A DNA stretch of 64,000 bases from CAVYXZ01 sp963772595 (GTDB taxonomy: Bacteria; Chloroflexota; Anaerolineae; Aggregatilineales; Phototrophicaceae). The notes beneath the pieces are model-generated. The model searched no databases, had not been told where the DNA came from, and saw only the letters and a list, made by a program, of their open reading frames with translations. The position numbers were made by a program, and so were the translations under genes. This document shows positions 1 to 10,608 of the stretch, piece after piece (within the stretch, counting starts at the first letter, position 1; every line of letters starts with the position of its first letter). The DNA lies in NCBI GenBank assembly GCA_963772595.1, contig CAVYXZ010000007.1:248001-312000 (forward strand), written 5' to 3'.

Positions 1-39
1 GCATGTCGTCAATGTCATCTACCGGCGTGAACACGGCGA

Positions 40-819
40 TTATGGTTTGCTGGTGCCGGTAACACCCTGAGGCGTCTGCCACAGTTGGCGCAGCCGCAGG
101 TATTTGCGCAGTTCGTAGCGCGCCATCAGCAGGCCCAGGCGCAGGCCGTGCAGGCCATCCTGGTAGCCTTTGAGCGTGATAAAGCGCCGCCAGAACTCGC
201 GCAGCGGTTGTAAGACGTAGTTTTGCGGCCTGGGGCGAATACCCCGGTCGAAGAGGATGCGCGCGTCGTAATCCGAATAGATGCGCTGCTTGTAGTGAAA
301 CTGGGCCACGCTGGCGTAGTTGTAGTGAATGAGCGGGTTTTCCAGCCAGCCCTGCGCGCCCTCCAGCAGCACCAGTTCATGCACCTGCCCGCCGGGTCAT
401 AGTGTGCCGCGCCCACCCGCAGCAGCCGCATCTGATAATCAGGATACCAGCCGCCGCCGCGCGTCAGGTGTCCAAACATGTAATTGTGACGCGGAATGTA
501 CCAGCCTGCGACGTCTGATTGCTGCACCGCCGCCTGAATCTCCGCTGCCAGGTCCGGCGTGACCCGTTCGTCAGCATCCACAAACAGCACCCAATCCGCC
601 TGCCCTGCCACGGCTTCGAGCGCCGCATTGCGCTGCCCGGCGTAATGGTCGAATTTGCGCTGCATCAGTTCTGCCCCGGCCTGCTGCGCCAGCGCTGAGA
701 GTCGCATCCGTACTGAAGGAATCGAAGACCAGCACCTGATCGGCAAATTGCAGATGGGCGATACAGGCCTCGATATGAGCTGCTTCGTTATAGGTCAAAA
801 TGATGGCGATCAGCCGCAC
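40..819 (-). CDS. Family 2 glycosyltransferase (WaaE/KdtX-like), frameshifted
   Basis: The product probably transfers a sugar from a nucleotide-sugar donor onto a surface polysaccharide or lipid at the inner membrane face. The GTG start at 819 gives an N-terminus with the GT-A opening (IAIILTYNEAAHIEACI), and a second frame carries DWVLFVDADERV, the DxD-like metal and nucleotide-sugar site. The C-terminal part continues in a third frame (HYNYASVAQFHYKQRIYSDY), as in LPS-core glycosyltransferases of the WaaE type. Breaks lie near 700 and 388; repaired length is about 258 aa, normal for the family. It starts 3 nt after the next glycosyltransferase, so the two are probably co-transcribed. The acceptor is unknown. 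Confidence 0.8.
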
Positions 820-822
820 GTG

Positions 823-1801
823 TCATCCGTTCTGTGTGCTTTCCCCCCGCAGCGCCATCTGCCGGACCTTGCCATAGGTCTCGATCAGCGCCTGACGGTC
901 CGGGGCGGCCAGCGAGGTATCTCGCCGGGTCTGCTTGATCTTGCGCCCCATGCCGACCGCCAGCATACCGCGTGCCAGCCCGATTTTCCAGAAGGGATAA
1001 TGCTTGCGATACAGCCGCAGACGGCTCTGCCACAGGTTGCGGATGCTCTGAGGCCGGACCTGCTGCGTGCTCTGGCCGCTGAGATGAGTCACGCGCGCGG
1101 CGGGCACACACTGCGCCTGCCAGCCTGCCTTATGGATGCGCCAGGCCCAGTCGATCTCTTCGCAGTACATGAAGAAGTCGGGGTCGAAGCCGCTCGGTCT
1201 GCTGGATGACCTCGCGCCGCAGCATGAAGGCCGCCCCCAGCGGAAAATCAATGGCAAAGGGCTGGCCGGATTCGTACAGCGTGCGGTCGTAGCGGCCATT
1301 GAAGGCGCTCTCGTAGAAGCGGCCCGGCGTCGGGAACAGTTCGACCCACAACTGGCGCAGGCCCGGAAACATGAAAGCGCTGTGCTGAAAGCTGCCGTCG
1401 CCGTATTCCAGCGCCGCCCCCACCAGGCCCAACTTGCGGGTCGGCGAGCAGAGTATCGTAGAGCGTCCGTGTCGCGCCCGGCTGAGTGCGCGTATCGGGG
1501 TTCAGGAAATAGACTGCGCGCGGCAGCAATCCTCGGCGGCAGCGTGCCAAAGCCCATCGCACGCAGCGCGAGATTGTTCGCCGCCGCCAAAGCCGAGATT
1601 GGTCTCGCTGGCCGTTAGTGAACTTGAGGGAAGGCAGCCTGCACCGCCTGTGCCGTGCCATCACTGGAGGCGCTGTCTACCACATAGATTGCGGAGTCCT
1701 GCGGGCCGCTGATTTCGAGATCGGCGAGCAGAGTCGCCAGCGGCATCAAGCACCAGATCGCGGACGTTCCAGGTCACGATGACGATGGCGAGATCGGGCA
1801 T
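823..1801 (-). CDS. Family 2 glycosyltransferase (rhamnosyltransferase/WbbL-like), frameshifted
   Basis: ATG at 1801 overlaps the stop of the upstream gene by one base (TAATG). The N-terminus reads MPDLAIVIVTWNVRDLVL, the classic GT2 start. Further frames supply VYFLNPDTRTQPGA (the DxD-like site), a central piece (LVGAALEYGDGSFQHSAFMF) and a C-terminal piece with FDPDFFMYCEEIDWAWR. That last motif is the ED-type catalytic motif typical of WbbL and rhamnosyl GT2 enzymes. At least four single-base breaks are needed; repaired length is about 325 aa. It likely acts with the downstream glycosyltransferase in exopolysaccharide or O-antigen-like assembly. The donor sugar cannot be told from sequence. 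Confidence 0.8.
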
Positions 1802-2802
1802 TAGCTGCCTAGCTGCGCGAAATCCAGACCGCTGTCGTCTAAAAAGCCTGTCAGGTCGTCAAAGGTCTCAGCATCCACCCGCCGCAGGCCGTCCTGATCG
1901 AGGAAGGGCTGCATGGCCGTGCGGCCATCGGAATCGGTATCCGCCGCCAGCAGACCATCGTCTATCTTCAGCCGTTCGCCCAGGGGCATGTTAACCGGGT
2001 ACATGAAGATGGCGTAGGGGAACTCAATCGATGTATCCAGCACGGTCAGTTCGTCGCTCAACGACTGCGGCAGGTCGTTGTAGGCGCTGTTCGAAAGCCC
2101 GGCCATGCAGTCCCCGGCGGCGACGGCATCGACCACGTCGTCCAGCCGGTCGAAATCCTGCACTTAGTCCAGGTCGTTCAGCGGATCAATTCCGCTGGCC
2201 TGCATCATCAGCGAGGGCAGCAGCCAGCCATAATAATCGTCATAGCCCAGGCGGCAGAAGCTGCGTCCGACCAGGGCGCGAATGCTGGACCCATTCAACT
2301 GCGTTCCGGCGACGATATGCACCGTCTCACCGGTGAAGATCTGGCGGCCCCGACCCCGGCGCTCGACCTGAAGTGAAGCCTGGCCGCAGTGCTGCGCGAT
2401 GGCCGCTTTGTAGCTCACGCCATCCAGCCAGGCGACGGTCAGGTTATCCGGGCGGGAATTGCACAGCGCCAGCAGCGCCTCAGCATAGCGATCCACCAGC
2501 GTCACCTCGATTACAAGCCCCGTTTGATCCACCAGGACCGACTGGAACTCGTTAATCTGCGCCTCGGTAATCAGGCGGGCCGCGCCGACAGGCTTAATGA
2601 CCATGTGAATGGGGTTATCCTCCGTGCCGGGGGGGATGGCTGTGGGCAGCGCAGGCAGCGGGGTAGACAGCGGCGTCGGGCTGGGAGTCGGCAGCACAGC
2701 CGGACCCTGCTGTTGAACCCGACGACAGGCACACAGACTGATAACAATGACAAGCAAGAGCCGGGATAAAGGTTTAATTGGACACTCTCCCGCGCGACAC
2801 AA
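1801..2802 (-). pseudogene. PhnD-like substrate-binding lipoprotein with in-frame stop
   Basis: One continuous reading frame, 333 codons, is interrupted by TAA at 2166-2164; the frame itself does not change. The N-terminus is a lipoprotein signal (RLLLVIVISLCAC) followed by a Pro/Thr spacer. The body resembles phosphate/phosphonate periplasmic binding proteins (PhnD family): ITEAQINEFQSVLVDQTGL, GWLLPSLMMQASGIDPL, then after the stop VVDAVAAGDCMAGL, the usual 'gxAdag' region. The start is TTG at 2802. The downstream half could be restarted at GTG 2163. It may be a point mutation, a sequencing substitution or true decay. No ABC permease or ATPase genes are adjacent. Confidence 0.7.
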
Positions 2803-2853
2803 GACCCGATTGTTATCCTACTATCGTTTGCTTGCGGAGGCAAATCTCCGCAC

Positions 2854-4224
2854 TCAGTTGGCGTTTGGATCGACCAGTTCGACCTCGCGGCTGCCGACAT
2901 TATTGTTGAATACGCTGATCTCGACATCTTCGTGGATCAGGCCCGCCCAGCAGTTTTGCGGGTTACGCGCCTCGATAGTGGTCATGCGGATCGCGCCCCA
3001 CACGACAACCTGCGCGCCTGCTGGCAGGTAATGGTAGGTATTATCCGTCACCGGGTCGTATTCATCGTAGAGATCATCACTCGGTACCGACGGCCCAGCG
3101 CCAGGGATAATCCGAGACCGCTGTCGTGCAGTCGATGCCGACTCGCCACGCGCCCGATTTGTCATAGGCTTGGAGTGTGGCGGCGCGCTGATCCTGCTGG
3201 TAGACGGTCCCCGGCGGCGGGCCGGAGGTGCGCAGCGGCACATCGCCGTAATTCTCGACCGTGAGCTTGAACACCAGCATATCACCCACCGGCATCGTCA
3301 ACGCCGTCATGCTGTTATCCTGCACATCGTCCGGCGGGGGGATCAGATCGCCCGGCATGTCTGCCGTCGTGAAATAGCGCTCGTCATAGGGCCATACGGT
3401 GAAGATCACGTCCACGCCCACCGCCTGCGGCGCGATTTCGGCCAGCGGATAGCCTCCGTTGTGAATGGTCAACTGGGCCGTCTGCTGCACGGCCTGGCCT
3501 TCGGCATCCTGCGCGTGCGCCACAACCGTATAGACCCCATCTGGCGGCGGATCCGCGCCGATGTCGATGCCGCCCTCGTAATCGAAGAGATGGCGGCCTG
3601 CCTCGCCCGGCTGGCGGCTTTCCTCCCGCTCTGCCACGTAGATTTTCTCGCCCTCGTTGCTCAGCAGATAGACCTGCAAATCGGCGGGTTTTTCCAGGTA
3701 GACGTTAATCGCCGTGTGATCCTGATGCCGTCCTGGTTGGGCGTAAAGACATCCGGCCAGACGCTGAAACTGGTGATCTCCGGCAGGGGCAAATCGGCAT
3801 CCGCGACCTCTAGCTGGCCGCTGACCGCCTGCGTCTCATCGCTTTCGGTGGCCTCGGCGGTCAGAGTCCAGGTGTAGACGCCGTTTGGGATCAAGCGCCG
3901 CAGCACTTCCCCCGCGATGTCCTCGCCCGGCTGCTCGAAACCATCCACCACCCCACTGAACTCGACCTGATAATCATCGGGCGCGCGCAGCTCATGATTG
4001 CGGAAGGTGAAGGTCTGGCCGTCCTCGTTCGCCAGGTCCAGCGAGACCTGCGCATCGCGCGAGAGCGTGTAGCTGAACAGGGCCACGTCATCAGAGCCAT
4101 CGGCGTTGGGTGTGATTTTGGGCAGCGAAAAGCCCGCATCGACGATCAACGGCAGATCAGGTCGCAAAAGCGCCTGCCCTACCAGCCATATCACCAGCAT
4201 CGCTACCAGCGCCGCGCCCAGCAT
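2854..4224 (-). CDS. Membrane-anchored surface protein with Ig-like/FlgD-like repeats, frameshifted
   Basis: One N-terminal membrane helix (ALVAMLVIWLVGQALL) is followed by an extracytoplasmic beta-rich region. Two similar modules begin with 'FSLPKITPNADGSDDVALF' and 'FSVWPDVFTPNQDG', the pattern of FlgD-like or gliding-motility-like Ig domains. The remainder (VYTVVAHAQDAEGQAV, MLVFKLTVENYGDVPL) is again Ig or CARDB-like. Breaks near 3700 and 3090 join three frames to the C-terminus VELVDPNAN. The true N-terminus may be slightly longer, because an out-of-frame ATG at 4246 encodes MRIRIWL. Function is unknown; a cell-surface structural or adhesive role is inference. Confidence 0.6.
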
Positions 4225-4316
4225 CCAGCCAGATTCGAATACGCATCAATCCAGACTCACTCTGTCTGTGCAAACCCGCTTAGTCTAGCCCAGGGCACGG
4301 CCTTCTGTCCAGACGC

Positions 4317-4345
4317 TTTACCCAGACGAAACTCTGCGGTAAACT
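4317..4345 (+). promoter_or_regulatory. Sigma70-like promoter of lon
   Basis: TTTACC (4317-4322) lies 17 nt from TAAACT (4340-4345), about 40 nt before the proposed lon start. Spacing is ideal and both boxes match reasonably. No CIRCE or other heat-shock operator is seen. Confidence 0.5.
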
Positions 4346-4384
4346 CGCGCAACGAACATCAAGACTTATCGCAGGATCCTGCCT

Positions 4385-6798
4385 TTGGTCACACGACACA
4401 GCACAAGTGACTTCTACAATATCCCGGATACCCAGCCGGACGAACAGGGAATGATTATCTGCCCGGTGGTTCCGCTGGTGGATATGGTGATTTATCCCAA
4501 CGTCGTGACCCCGCTCTTCCTGGAGAGCCGGCGCTCGGTGGCTGCTGCTGAAGCCGCCCTGGAGCAGCGCCACACGATTATTGGCCTGGCGCAGCGGGAC
4601 CCCGAACTGGAGAATCCGGAGCCGGATGACCTGTACACCGATCGGCACCGAGATCGCCCTGGGGCGCATTCTGCGGATGCCGGACGATACCAACAGTATG
4701 CTGGCCCAGGGCCGCCAGCGCGTGGAGATTGCAGGAAATTCTCCAGACGGAGCCGTATATCCTCGCCAGGGCACGCCTGGTTGAAGAGACCGCCGAGACC
4801 AACAGCGAACAGCAGGCCCTGATGAAGGCCGTCGTCAACATGTTCCGGCGCGCGGTTGATCTCAACGCGGGCATCCCGGAAGACATTCTGATCTACGCCA
4901 TGAACGCCGACGAGCCGGGCTGGCTGTCGGATCTGATCGCCTCAACGCTCTCGCTGAGCATCGAGGAACGCCAGGAAGTGCTGGAGATCTTCGACGCGGG
5001 CGACCGGCTCAATCACGTCGCCATGCTGCTGAGCAAAGAACTCAACGTGCTGGAGATTGAAGACGAGATCACCAACGCCGGTCCAGCTGGAGATGGAACG
5101 CAGCCAGCGCGAAAATTACCTGCGCGAGCAGATGCGCGTCATCCAGACTGAACTGGGCGAAGGCGATATTTTCCAGCAGGAACTCGGCGAACTGCGCGCG
5201 CAGATTCTTCGAGGCCAAGCTGCCGCAGGAAGCGCACGAACGCGCCGTCAAGGAACTGTCGCGCCTGTCGATCATGCCTGCTGCCGCGCCGGAAGTCGGC
5301 ATCATCCGCAGCTATATCGACTGGCTGACCGGCATGCCCTGGACCATCAAGAGCGACGATAACCTGGACGTGCTGCACGCGCAGCAGGTGCTCGACGCCG
5401 AGCATTACGGGCTGACCAAAATCAAGGACCGTATTCTCGAGTACATCGCCGTGCGCAAACTGGCGGGCAGCAAGATGGAAAGCCCGATCCTGTGCTTCGT
5501 GGGGCCGCCGGGAGTCGGCAAGACCTCGCTGGGCAAGAGCATCGCCAGCGCGCTGGGCCGCGAGTTCGTGCGCGTGAGCCTGGGCGGGGTGCGTGACGAG
5601 GCCGAGATTCGCGGCCACCGGCGGACCTATATCGGTGCGCTGCCGGGCCGCATCATCCAGACGATGCAACGCGCCGGGACGATCAACCCGGTGTTTATGC
5701 TGGATGAGATCGACAAGCTGGGCATGGATTTCCGCGGCGATCCGGCGGATTCGCTGCTGGAAGTGCTCGACCCGGAGCAGAATCAGCCTTCTCCGATCAT
5801 TATCTCGAAGTGCCCTACGATCTCTCGCAGGTGATGTTCATCACGACGGCGAACGAACTGGATCCGCTGCCGCCTGCCCTGCTGGACCGGCTGGAGATCA
5901 TCGAGTTCCCCGGTTACATCGAAGAAGAGAAGATCGCCATCGCCCAGCAGTTCCTGATCCCCAAGCAGTTGGAAAGCACGGTATGGCCGAATCCGGCGTG
6001 CACTTCGAAAACAGCGCCCTTCAGACGATCATCCGCGACTACACCTACGAAGCCGGGGTGCGCAATCTCAACCGCGAGATCGCCAAGATCTGCCGCAAGG
6101 TGGCGCGGCTGGTGGCGGAAGCAGCGGCACTTTCCCAAGCGCATCACGCCGCAGCCTGACGATCAAGTACCTGGGGCCGCCGCCTTCATCGGCACGCGCT
6201 CGCTGGAAGAAGATGCTATCGGCGTCGCGACCGGGCTGGTGTGGACCTACGGCGGCGGCGACATTACCATTTTGAGGTCTCGCTGATGCCCGGCAAAGGC
6301 GGCCTGACGATGACCGGCAACCTGGGCGACGTGATGCAGGAATCCGCCCAGGCGGCGCTGAGCTACGTCCGCTCGCGGGCCGATGACCTGGGCATCAACA
6401 GCGACGAATTCGACAATTTTGACATTCATGTCCACGTGCCCGAAGGCGCGGTCCCCAAAGACGGCCCGTCCGCCGGGATCACGCTGGCGACGGCTCTGAT
6501 CTCGGCCTTGACCGAGCGCAAGGTGCGCCATGACGTCGCCATGACCGGCGAGATCACCCTGCGCGGCAAGATTCTGCCGGTGGGCGGGGTCCGGGAGAAG
6601 ATGATGGCCGCCCGGCGCGCGCTGATCCCGACCGTGATGCTGCCTTCGCACAACGAGAAAGACCTGGTGCAGATGCCCAAACGGGCGCTGCGCGATCTCG
6701 ACATTCATCTGGTGGATTCGATGGAGCAGGTCATTGATCTCGTGCTCCTGGAAGCGCCGAGGGGACGATGTGACGGACAGGGCCAGCGAGTAGAATGA
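4385..6798 (+). CDS. lon: ATP-dependent protease Lon, heavily frameshifted
   Basis: Lon is the cytoplasmic AAA+ protease that degrades misfolded and regulatory proteins. The LAN domain starts at MIICPVVPLVDMVIYPNVV. The AAA+ module has Walker A GPPGVGKTS (near 5509), sensor-region sequence GHRRTYIGALPGRIIQ, and Walker B VFMLDEIDKLG. The C-terminal protease domain has the catalytic Ser in PKDGPSAGIT and the catalytic Lys in GGVREKMMAARR. Total length near 804 codons is normal. About eight single-base breaks (about 4640, 4730, 5085, 5215, 5800, 5985, 6125, 6275) scatter it over three frames, yet every core motif survives. The start (TTG 4385) is uncertain. Confidence 0.92.
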
Positions 6799-6801
6799 CC
6801 G

Positions 6802-8228
6802 ATGAAAGAAACAGAGCCGGATCTAGGCCGTCTGATTACGGCGGGCCGTGATACGCAGATCGACTGGTTTAGCGAACAAACGCCGATCAGTAACATTGCC
6901 ACGACCATGATGGCGATGGCGAACGCGCTGGGCGGGACCGTGCTGCTAGGCGTGGCCGGGCCGACCGGCAGCGTGCTGGGCGTGCGCGATGCCGACAGCG
7001 CCCTGGACCGCGTGATTCAGGCCGCGCTCTCGCTCGATCCCCCGCTGATTATCCCGGTGCCGCAAAGTCGGACCAGCACGCCGGTCAGCCGCTGGTCGTG
7101 GCGCGCATCCCGCCCGGAATGCCGCACGTCTATTCGCAAGATGGCCGCTACCTGACCCGCCAGGGCACCGAAAACGTCCCACTCAAGCCGCCTGAACTGC
7201 GCCGCCTGATCTTCGAGCGCGGCGAAGCCCATTACGAAACCGAAGTGCCGCCGGGCGCGACCCTGGACGATCTCGACTGGGAGAAGGTCGAAGCCTACGC
7301 CGCCGAACTGAGCGGCATCCGCGAGACCGATACCAAACGCATCCTGATTAAGCGCGGCTGCCTGTCGATGCTCAACACGACACTGCGGCCCACCAACGCC
7401 GGGATTCTGCTCTTCGGCAAGGACCCGCAGCGCTTCGTGCGCGGCGCAGAGATCACAGCGGCCCGTTTCGCCGGGGAAACGATGAGCGACACCTTCAGCC
7501 GCGAGGACATTCTCGGCACCTTGCCGGACCAGATCCGCCGCGCCGAGACCTTCCTGATCGACCATCTGCGCAAAGGCGTGCAGCTTGGCTCGACGATGGC
7601 GCGCAGCGAAGTGCTGGAATACCCGCTGGAAGCCGCCCGCGAACTGGTCGTCAACGCCGTCGCGCACCGCGATTACAGCATCCGGGGCGATACGATCCGC
7701 CTGTTCCTGTTCAAAGATCATCTGGAGATCACCAATCCGGGCAGCCTGGCCGGGCCGGTGACAGTGGCGAACATCCGCGAAGAACGCTTCTCGCGCAATC
7801 CGATCATCGTGCAGGTGCTTTCGGACATGGGCTTTATCGAACGTCTCGGCTATGGCGTGGACCGCGTGATCCACCTGATGCAGGAACACAAGCTGGCCGC
7901 GCCCGAATTCGAGGAGACGGCGGGCGGCTTCCGCGTGATTCTGCACAACGAGCCGGTCAAAGAGCCTGAAAAAGAGAGCGCCGAGAAGCAGGAGACGGCC
8001 TTGAACGGCGTCTACAACGGCGTCGAGATCAATCCGCGCCAGGAAGCTGCGCTGATCTATCTGCTCGACGCCGAAAACTCACGCATTACCAACAGCGATT
8101 TGCAGCGCTTGTGCCCGGACGTCCATACCGAGACCATCCGGCGCGATCTGGTAGACCTGGTGACTAAAGAGATTTTGAAAAAGATGGGACAGAAACGTGG
8201 TTCCTACTACATCCTCCAAAAAGAATGA
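6802..8228 (+). CDS. AlbA_2/Schlafen-type ATP-binding transcriptional regulator, frameshifted
   Basis: The N-terminal part (residues about 1-95, MKETEPDLGRLI) has the AlbA_2-type core with ANALGGTVLLGV. After a break near 7070 the protein continues through LEAARELVVNAVAHRDYS and LFLFKDHLEITNPGSL, the HATPase_c_4 (RecG-like/GHKL) signature of this family. The C-terminus (SDLQRLCPDVHTETIRRDL) is a winged-helix DNA-binding domain. Repaired length is about 475 aa. It starts 4 nt after lon and overlaps the sugar-kinase gene, suggesting one transcript. Family members are often called 'ATP-dependent DNA helicase', but no helicase motif is present. The target is unknown. Confidence 0.75.
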
Positions 8229-9189
8229 TTACGACCTCGTCACGCTGGGCGAATCCATGTGGCGCATGGCACCGCCGGGTGGTCTCCGCCTGGAATCGAC
8301 GCGCAGCCTGGATGTCAGCCTGGGCGGGGCAGAAAGCAACGTCGCCGTGCTGGTGCAGCGCCTGGGTAAGCGTGTGGCCTGGTGGTCACGCCTGCCGGAT
8401 AACGCGATGGGGCGCTGGGTGACTCAAATTCTGGCGTCTTATGGCGTGGATGTCTCCGGCGTCTACTGGCAATCTGATGCCCGCATGGGCACCTATTTTG
8501 TCGAGTTCGGCAGCGCGCCGCGCCCGACAACCGTCATCTACGACCGGGCCAACTCCGCTGCCAGCCAGATGCAGCCCGACGATTTCGACTGGTCGATCTT
8601 CGCCCACACGCAGCGGCTGCACCTGACCGGGATCACCCCGGCGCTGAGCGAGTCCTGCCTGAACACGGTACGCCGTGCCATCAAGGAGGCCAACGCGCAG
8701 GGCGTCGCGGTCTCATTCGACATCAACTACCGTGCCAAGCTGTGGAGCTGGGAGACCTGCCGCCCGGTGATGCACGAACTGGCCTCGAAGTGTCAACTGG
8801 TGCTGTCCGCGCTGCGCGACGCCCGCGGCCTGCTGGATGCACCCGATCTAGACGCCGAGTCGGTGGCCCGGCGGCTTTACGATCACTGGCAAGGGGCGAC
8901 CGTCGTGCTGACACGCGGCAGCGAGGGTGCGCTGGCTTTCGACGGCCAGGCGGTGTTTGAAGCCCCCGCTTTTCCGAACGTCCAGGTGGTGGACCGTATT
9001 GGCTCCGGGGATGCCTTCGCCGGGGGCCTGCTCTACGCCCTGCTCGAATCTCAGCCGCTGGCCGATGCCATGCGTTTCGGCAATGCTGCCGCCGCCCTTA
9101 AGATGACCTTGCCCGGCGATCTGGCGCTGCTTCACCTGCATGAAGTCACCGCCCTGCTGGCCGAGCAGGCAAGCGAGATCCAGCGTTAA
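8197..9189 (+). CDS. PfkB-family sugar kinase, probable 2-keto-3-deoxygluconate kinase
   Basis: This 330-aa ribokinase-fold enzyme phosphorylates a sugar or sugar acid with ATP. The N-terminal PfkB signature SLGGAESNVAVLVQRLG (41-57) and C-terminal DRIGSGDAFAGG (266-277, catalytic Asp272) are intact. DINYRAKLW (175-183) is typical of KDG kinases, which would place it in Entner-Doudoroff or pectin/alginate sugar-acid metabolism. The GTG start at 8197 lies inside the previous gene (32-nt overlap); no downstream in-frame start precedes the first strand. No aldolase gene is adjacent, so specificity is inferred. Confidence 0.8.
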   Translation: MVPTTSSKKNDYDLVTLGESMWRMAPPGGLRLESTRSLDVSLGGAESNVAVLVQRLGKRVAWWSRLPDNAMGRWVTQILASYGVDVSGVYWQSDARMGTYFVEFGSAPRPTTVIYDRANSAASQMQPDDFDWSIFAHTQRLHLTGITPALSESCLNTVRRAIKEANAQGVAVSFDINYRAKLWSWETCRPVMHELASKCQLVLSALRDARGLLDAPDLDAESVARRLYDHWQGATVVLTRGSEGALAFDGQAVFEAPAFPNVQVVDRIGSGDAFAGGLLYALLESQPLADAMRFGNAAAALKMTLPGDLALLHLHEVTALLAEQASEIQR

Positions 9190-9193
9190 GCCG

Positions 9194-10603
9194 ATGCGAT
9201 CCCTGTACCGCGTCATCCCCTTGCTGCTGGCCTCAGTGCTGGCGGCCTGCAATCTTGCGACCGTGCCCCCGGCAGCGCCCACTGCCCCACCGGATCAGGC
9301 GCAGGTCTGCGACGACATCATCAGTACAGCGCTGGTGAACGTCGGCCCTAGCTGCGACACCGTGGGCCGCAACGAAGCCTGTTATGGCTACAATCAGGTC
9401 GATTCGCAGTTTCGCCCCGGCGCGGAGACTACCTTCCAGAACGCGGGGGATCTGGCGCAGATCGACACGCTGCGGCTCATCAGCACGGCCCCACTCAGCG
9501 AGGACAGCAGCATCTGGGGCGTCGCCATTCTGAAGGCGCAGGCCGACCTGCCGGATACCCTGCCCGGCGAGAACGTCATGTTCGTCCTCTACGGCGGGGC
9601 CACCCTGGACGATGTAACGCCGCGCATGGACACGGTCGTCATGAGCACCGGCCTGGGTGCCCCGGCTTGCGCCAGCGCGCCCGCCCCGGCCATCCTGATC
9701 CAGTCGCCGCATGGACAGCCGGTCACGATGACCATCAACGGCGCGGATGTCCGCTTCGGCTCCACGCTGCATTTCACCGCCGTTCGCAATGGTCTGCTGA
9801 CCATCGCCGTCATCGAAGGCGGCGCGCAGGTCACGGCCTTTGGTGTGACGCAGAACATCGGCCCCGGCGCGCAGACGACGCTGCCATTGGGCACGACCAG
9901 TGGGCTGACAGTCGTCGGCCCACCTTCACCGCCGGAACCCTTTGATCTGGCGGTAATTCAGCGCGCACCGCTGAGCCTGCTGGATCTGCCGGTGCAGATT
10001 CCGCCGCCGATCCCAGCGGGTCCCACTGCAACCCCGACTCAGGCCGATCTTCCGGGCCTGCCGGTCACGAATACGGTGCCGCCGGTGACCCTGCCCGCGC
10101 CGCCGACCGCGTTCCAGACCATCTGTACCCCGCGCACAGATTGGGCCTACACCTACATCATCCAGAGCGGCGACACCCTGTTCAAGATCGCCAACCGCTT
10201 CGGCCTCAGCATTGCAGAGCTGCAAAGCGGCAACTGCATCGAGAATGCCGACTTGATCCAGGCCGGGCAGGCGCTGCGCGTCCCTGTGCCGCTCGTCACC
10301 AGCACGCCGACCCTGACGCCCACGCTGACACCGACCGAGACCCCCGCCGCCACCTTCACCCCGACCGTTGCCGATTTCCGCGCTGACGAAACCAGCCTCA
10401 CTGCCGGACAATGCACCACACTGCGCTGGGATGTCGATAACATCCGCGAGGTCTACATTGAGGGCAAACCGACCAGCGGCCATAACTCGCTGGACGTCTG
10501 CCCAGATCAATCGACCCGATACACACTGATGGTCATCCATCCTAACGGCGACCAGGTGCCCTATTACGTCAGCATCGAGGTTTCCCAGCCAACCGCGAGG
10601 TAG
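9194..10603 (+). CDS. LysM-domain lipoprotein
   Basis: A lipoprotein signal peptide (RVIPLLLASVLAAC) places the protein on the outer face of the membrane. The central region is beta-rich, with FecR-like text (RFGSTLHFTAVRNGLLTIAVI, VTAFGVTQNIGPGAQTTL). It is followed by Pro/Thr linkers and one LysM peptidoglycan-binding domain (YIIQSGDTLFKIANRFGLS) near residues 315-362. A C-terminal domain of about 75 residues contains LTAGQCTTLRWDVDNI, typical of Chloroflexota surface lipoproteins. ATG 9194 was chosen because an upstream in-frame start at 9140 would put the signal peptide inside the protein. It follows the kinase by 4 nt. A cell-wall-associated role is inferred. Confidence 0.8.
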   Translation: MRSLYRVIPLLLASVLAACNLATVPPAAPTAPPDQAQVCDDIISTALVNVGPSCDTVGRNEACYGYNQVDSQFRPGAETTFQNAGDLAQIDTLRLISTAPLSEDSSIWGVAILKAQADLPDTLPGENVMFVLYGGATLDDVTPRMDTVVMSTGLGAPACASAPAPAILIQSPHGQPVTMTINGADVRFGSTLHFTAVRNGLLTIAVIEGGAQVTAFGVTQNIGPGAQTTLPLGTTSGLTVVGPPSPPEPFDLAVIQRAPLSLLDLPVQIPPPIPAGPTATPTQADLPGLPVTNTVPPVTLPAPPTAFQTICTPRTDWAYTYIIQSGDTLFKIANRFGLSIAELQSGNCIENADLIQAGQALRVPVPLVTSTPTLTPTLTPTETPAATFTPTVADFRADETSLTAGQCTTLRWDVDNIREVYIEGKPTSGHNSLDVCPDQSTRYTLMVIHPNGDQVPYYVSIEVSQPTAR

Positions 10604-10608
10604 CGCCT

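Noticed and set aside
329..562. Plus-strand ORF opposite the first glycosyltransferase
   Set aside because: Antisense shadow; low-complexity Pro/Ser text without any motif.
655..1712. Long plus-strand ORFs over the glycosyltransferases
   Set aside because: Reverse-complement frames of GC-rich genes; the minus strand gives recognisable GT2 motifs.
7017..7946. 309-codon minus-strand ORF opposite the AlbA_2/GHKL regulator
   Set aside because: The plus strand encodes conserved GHKL and wHTH motifs; the minus frame is His/Ala/Arg-rich shadow.
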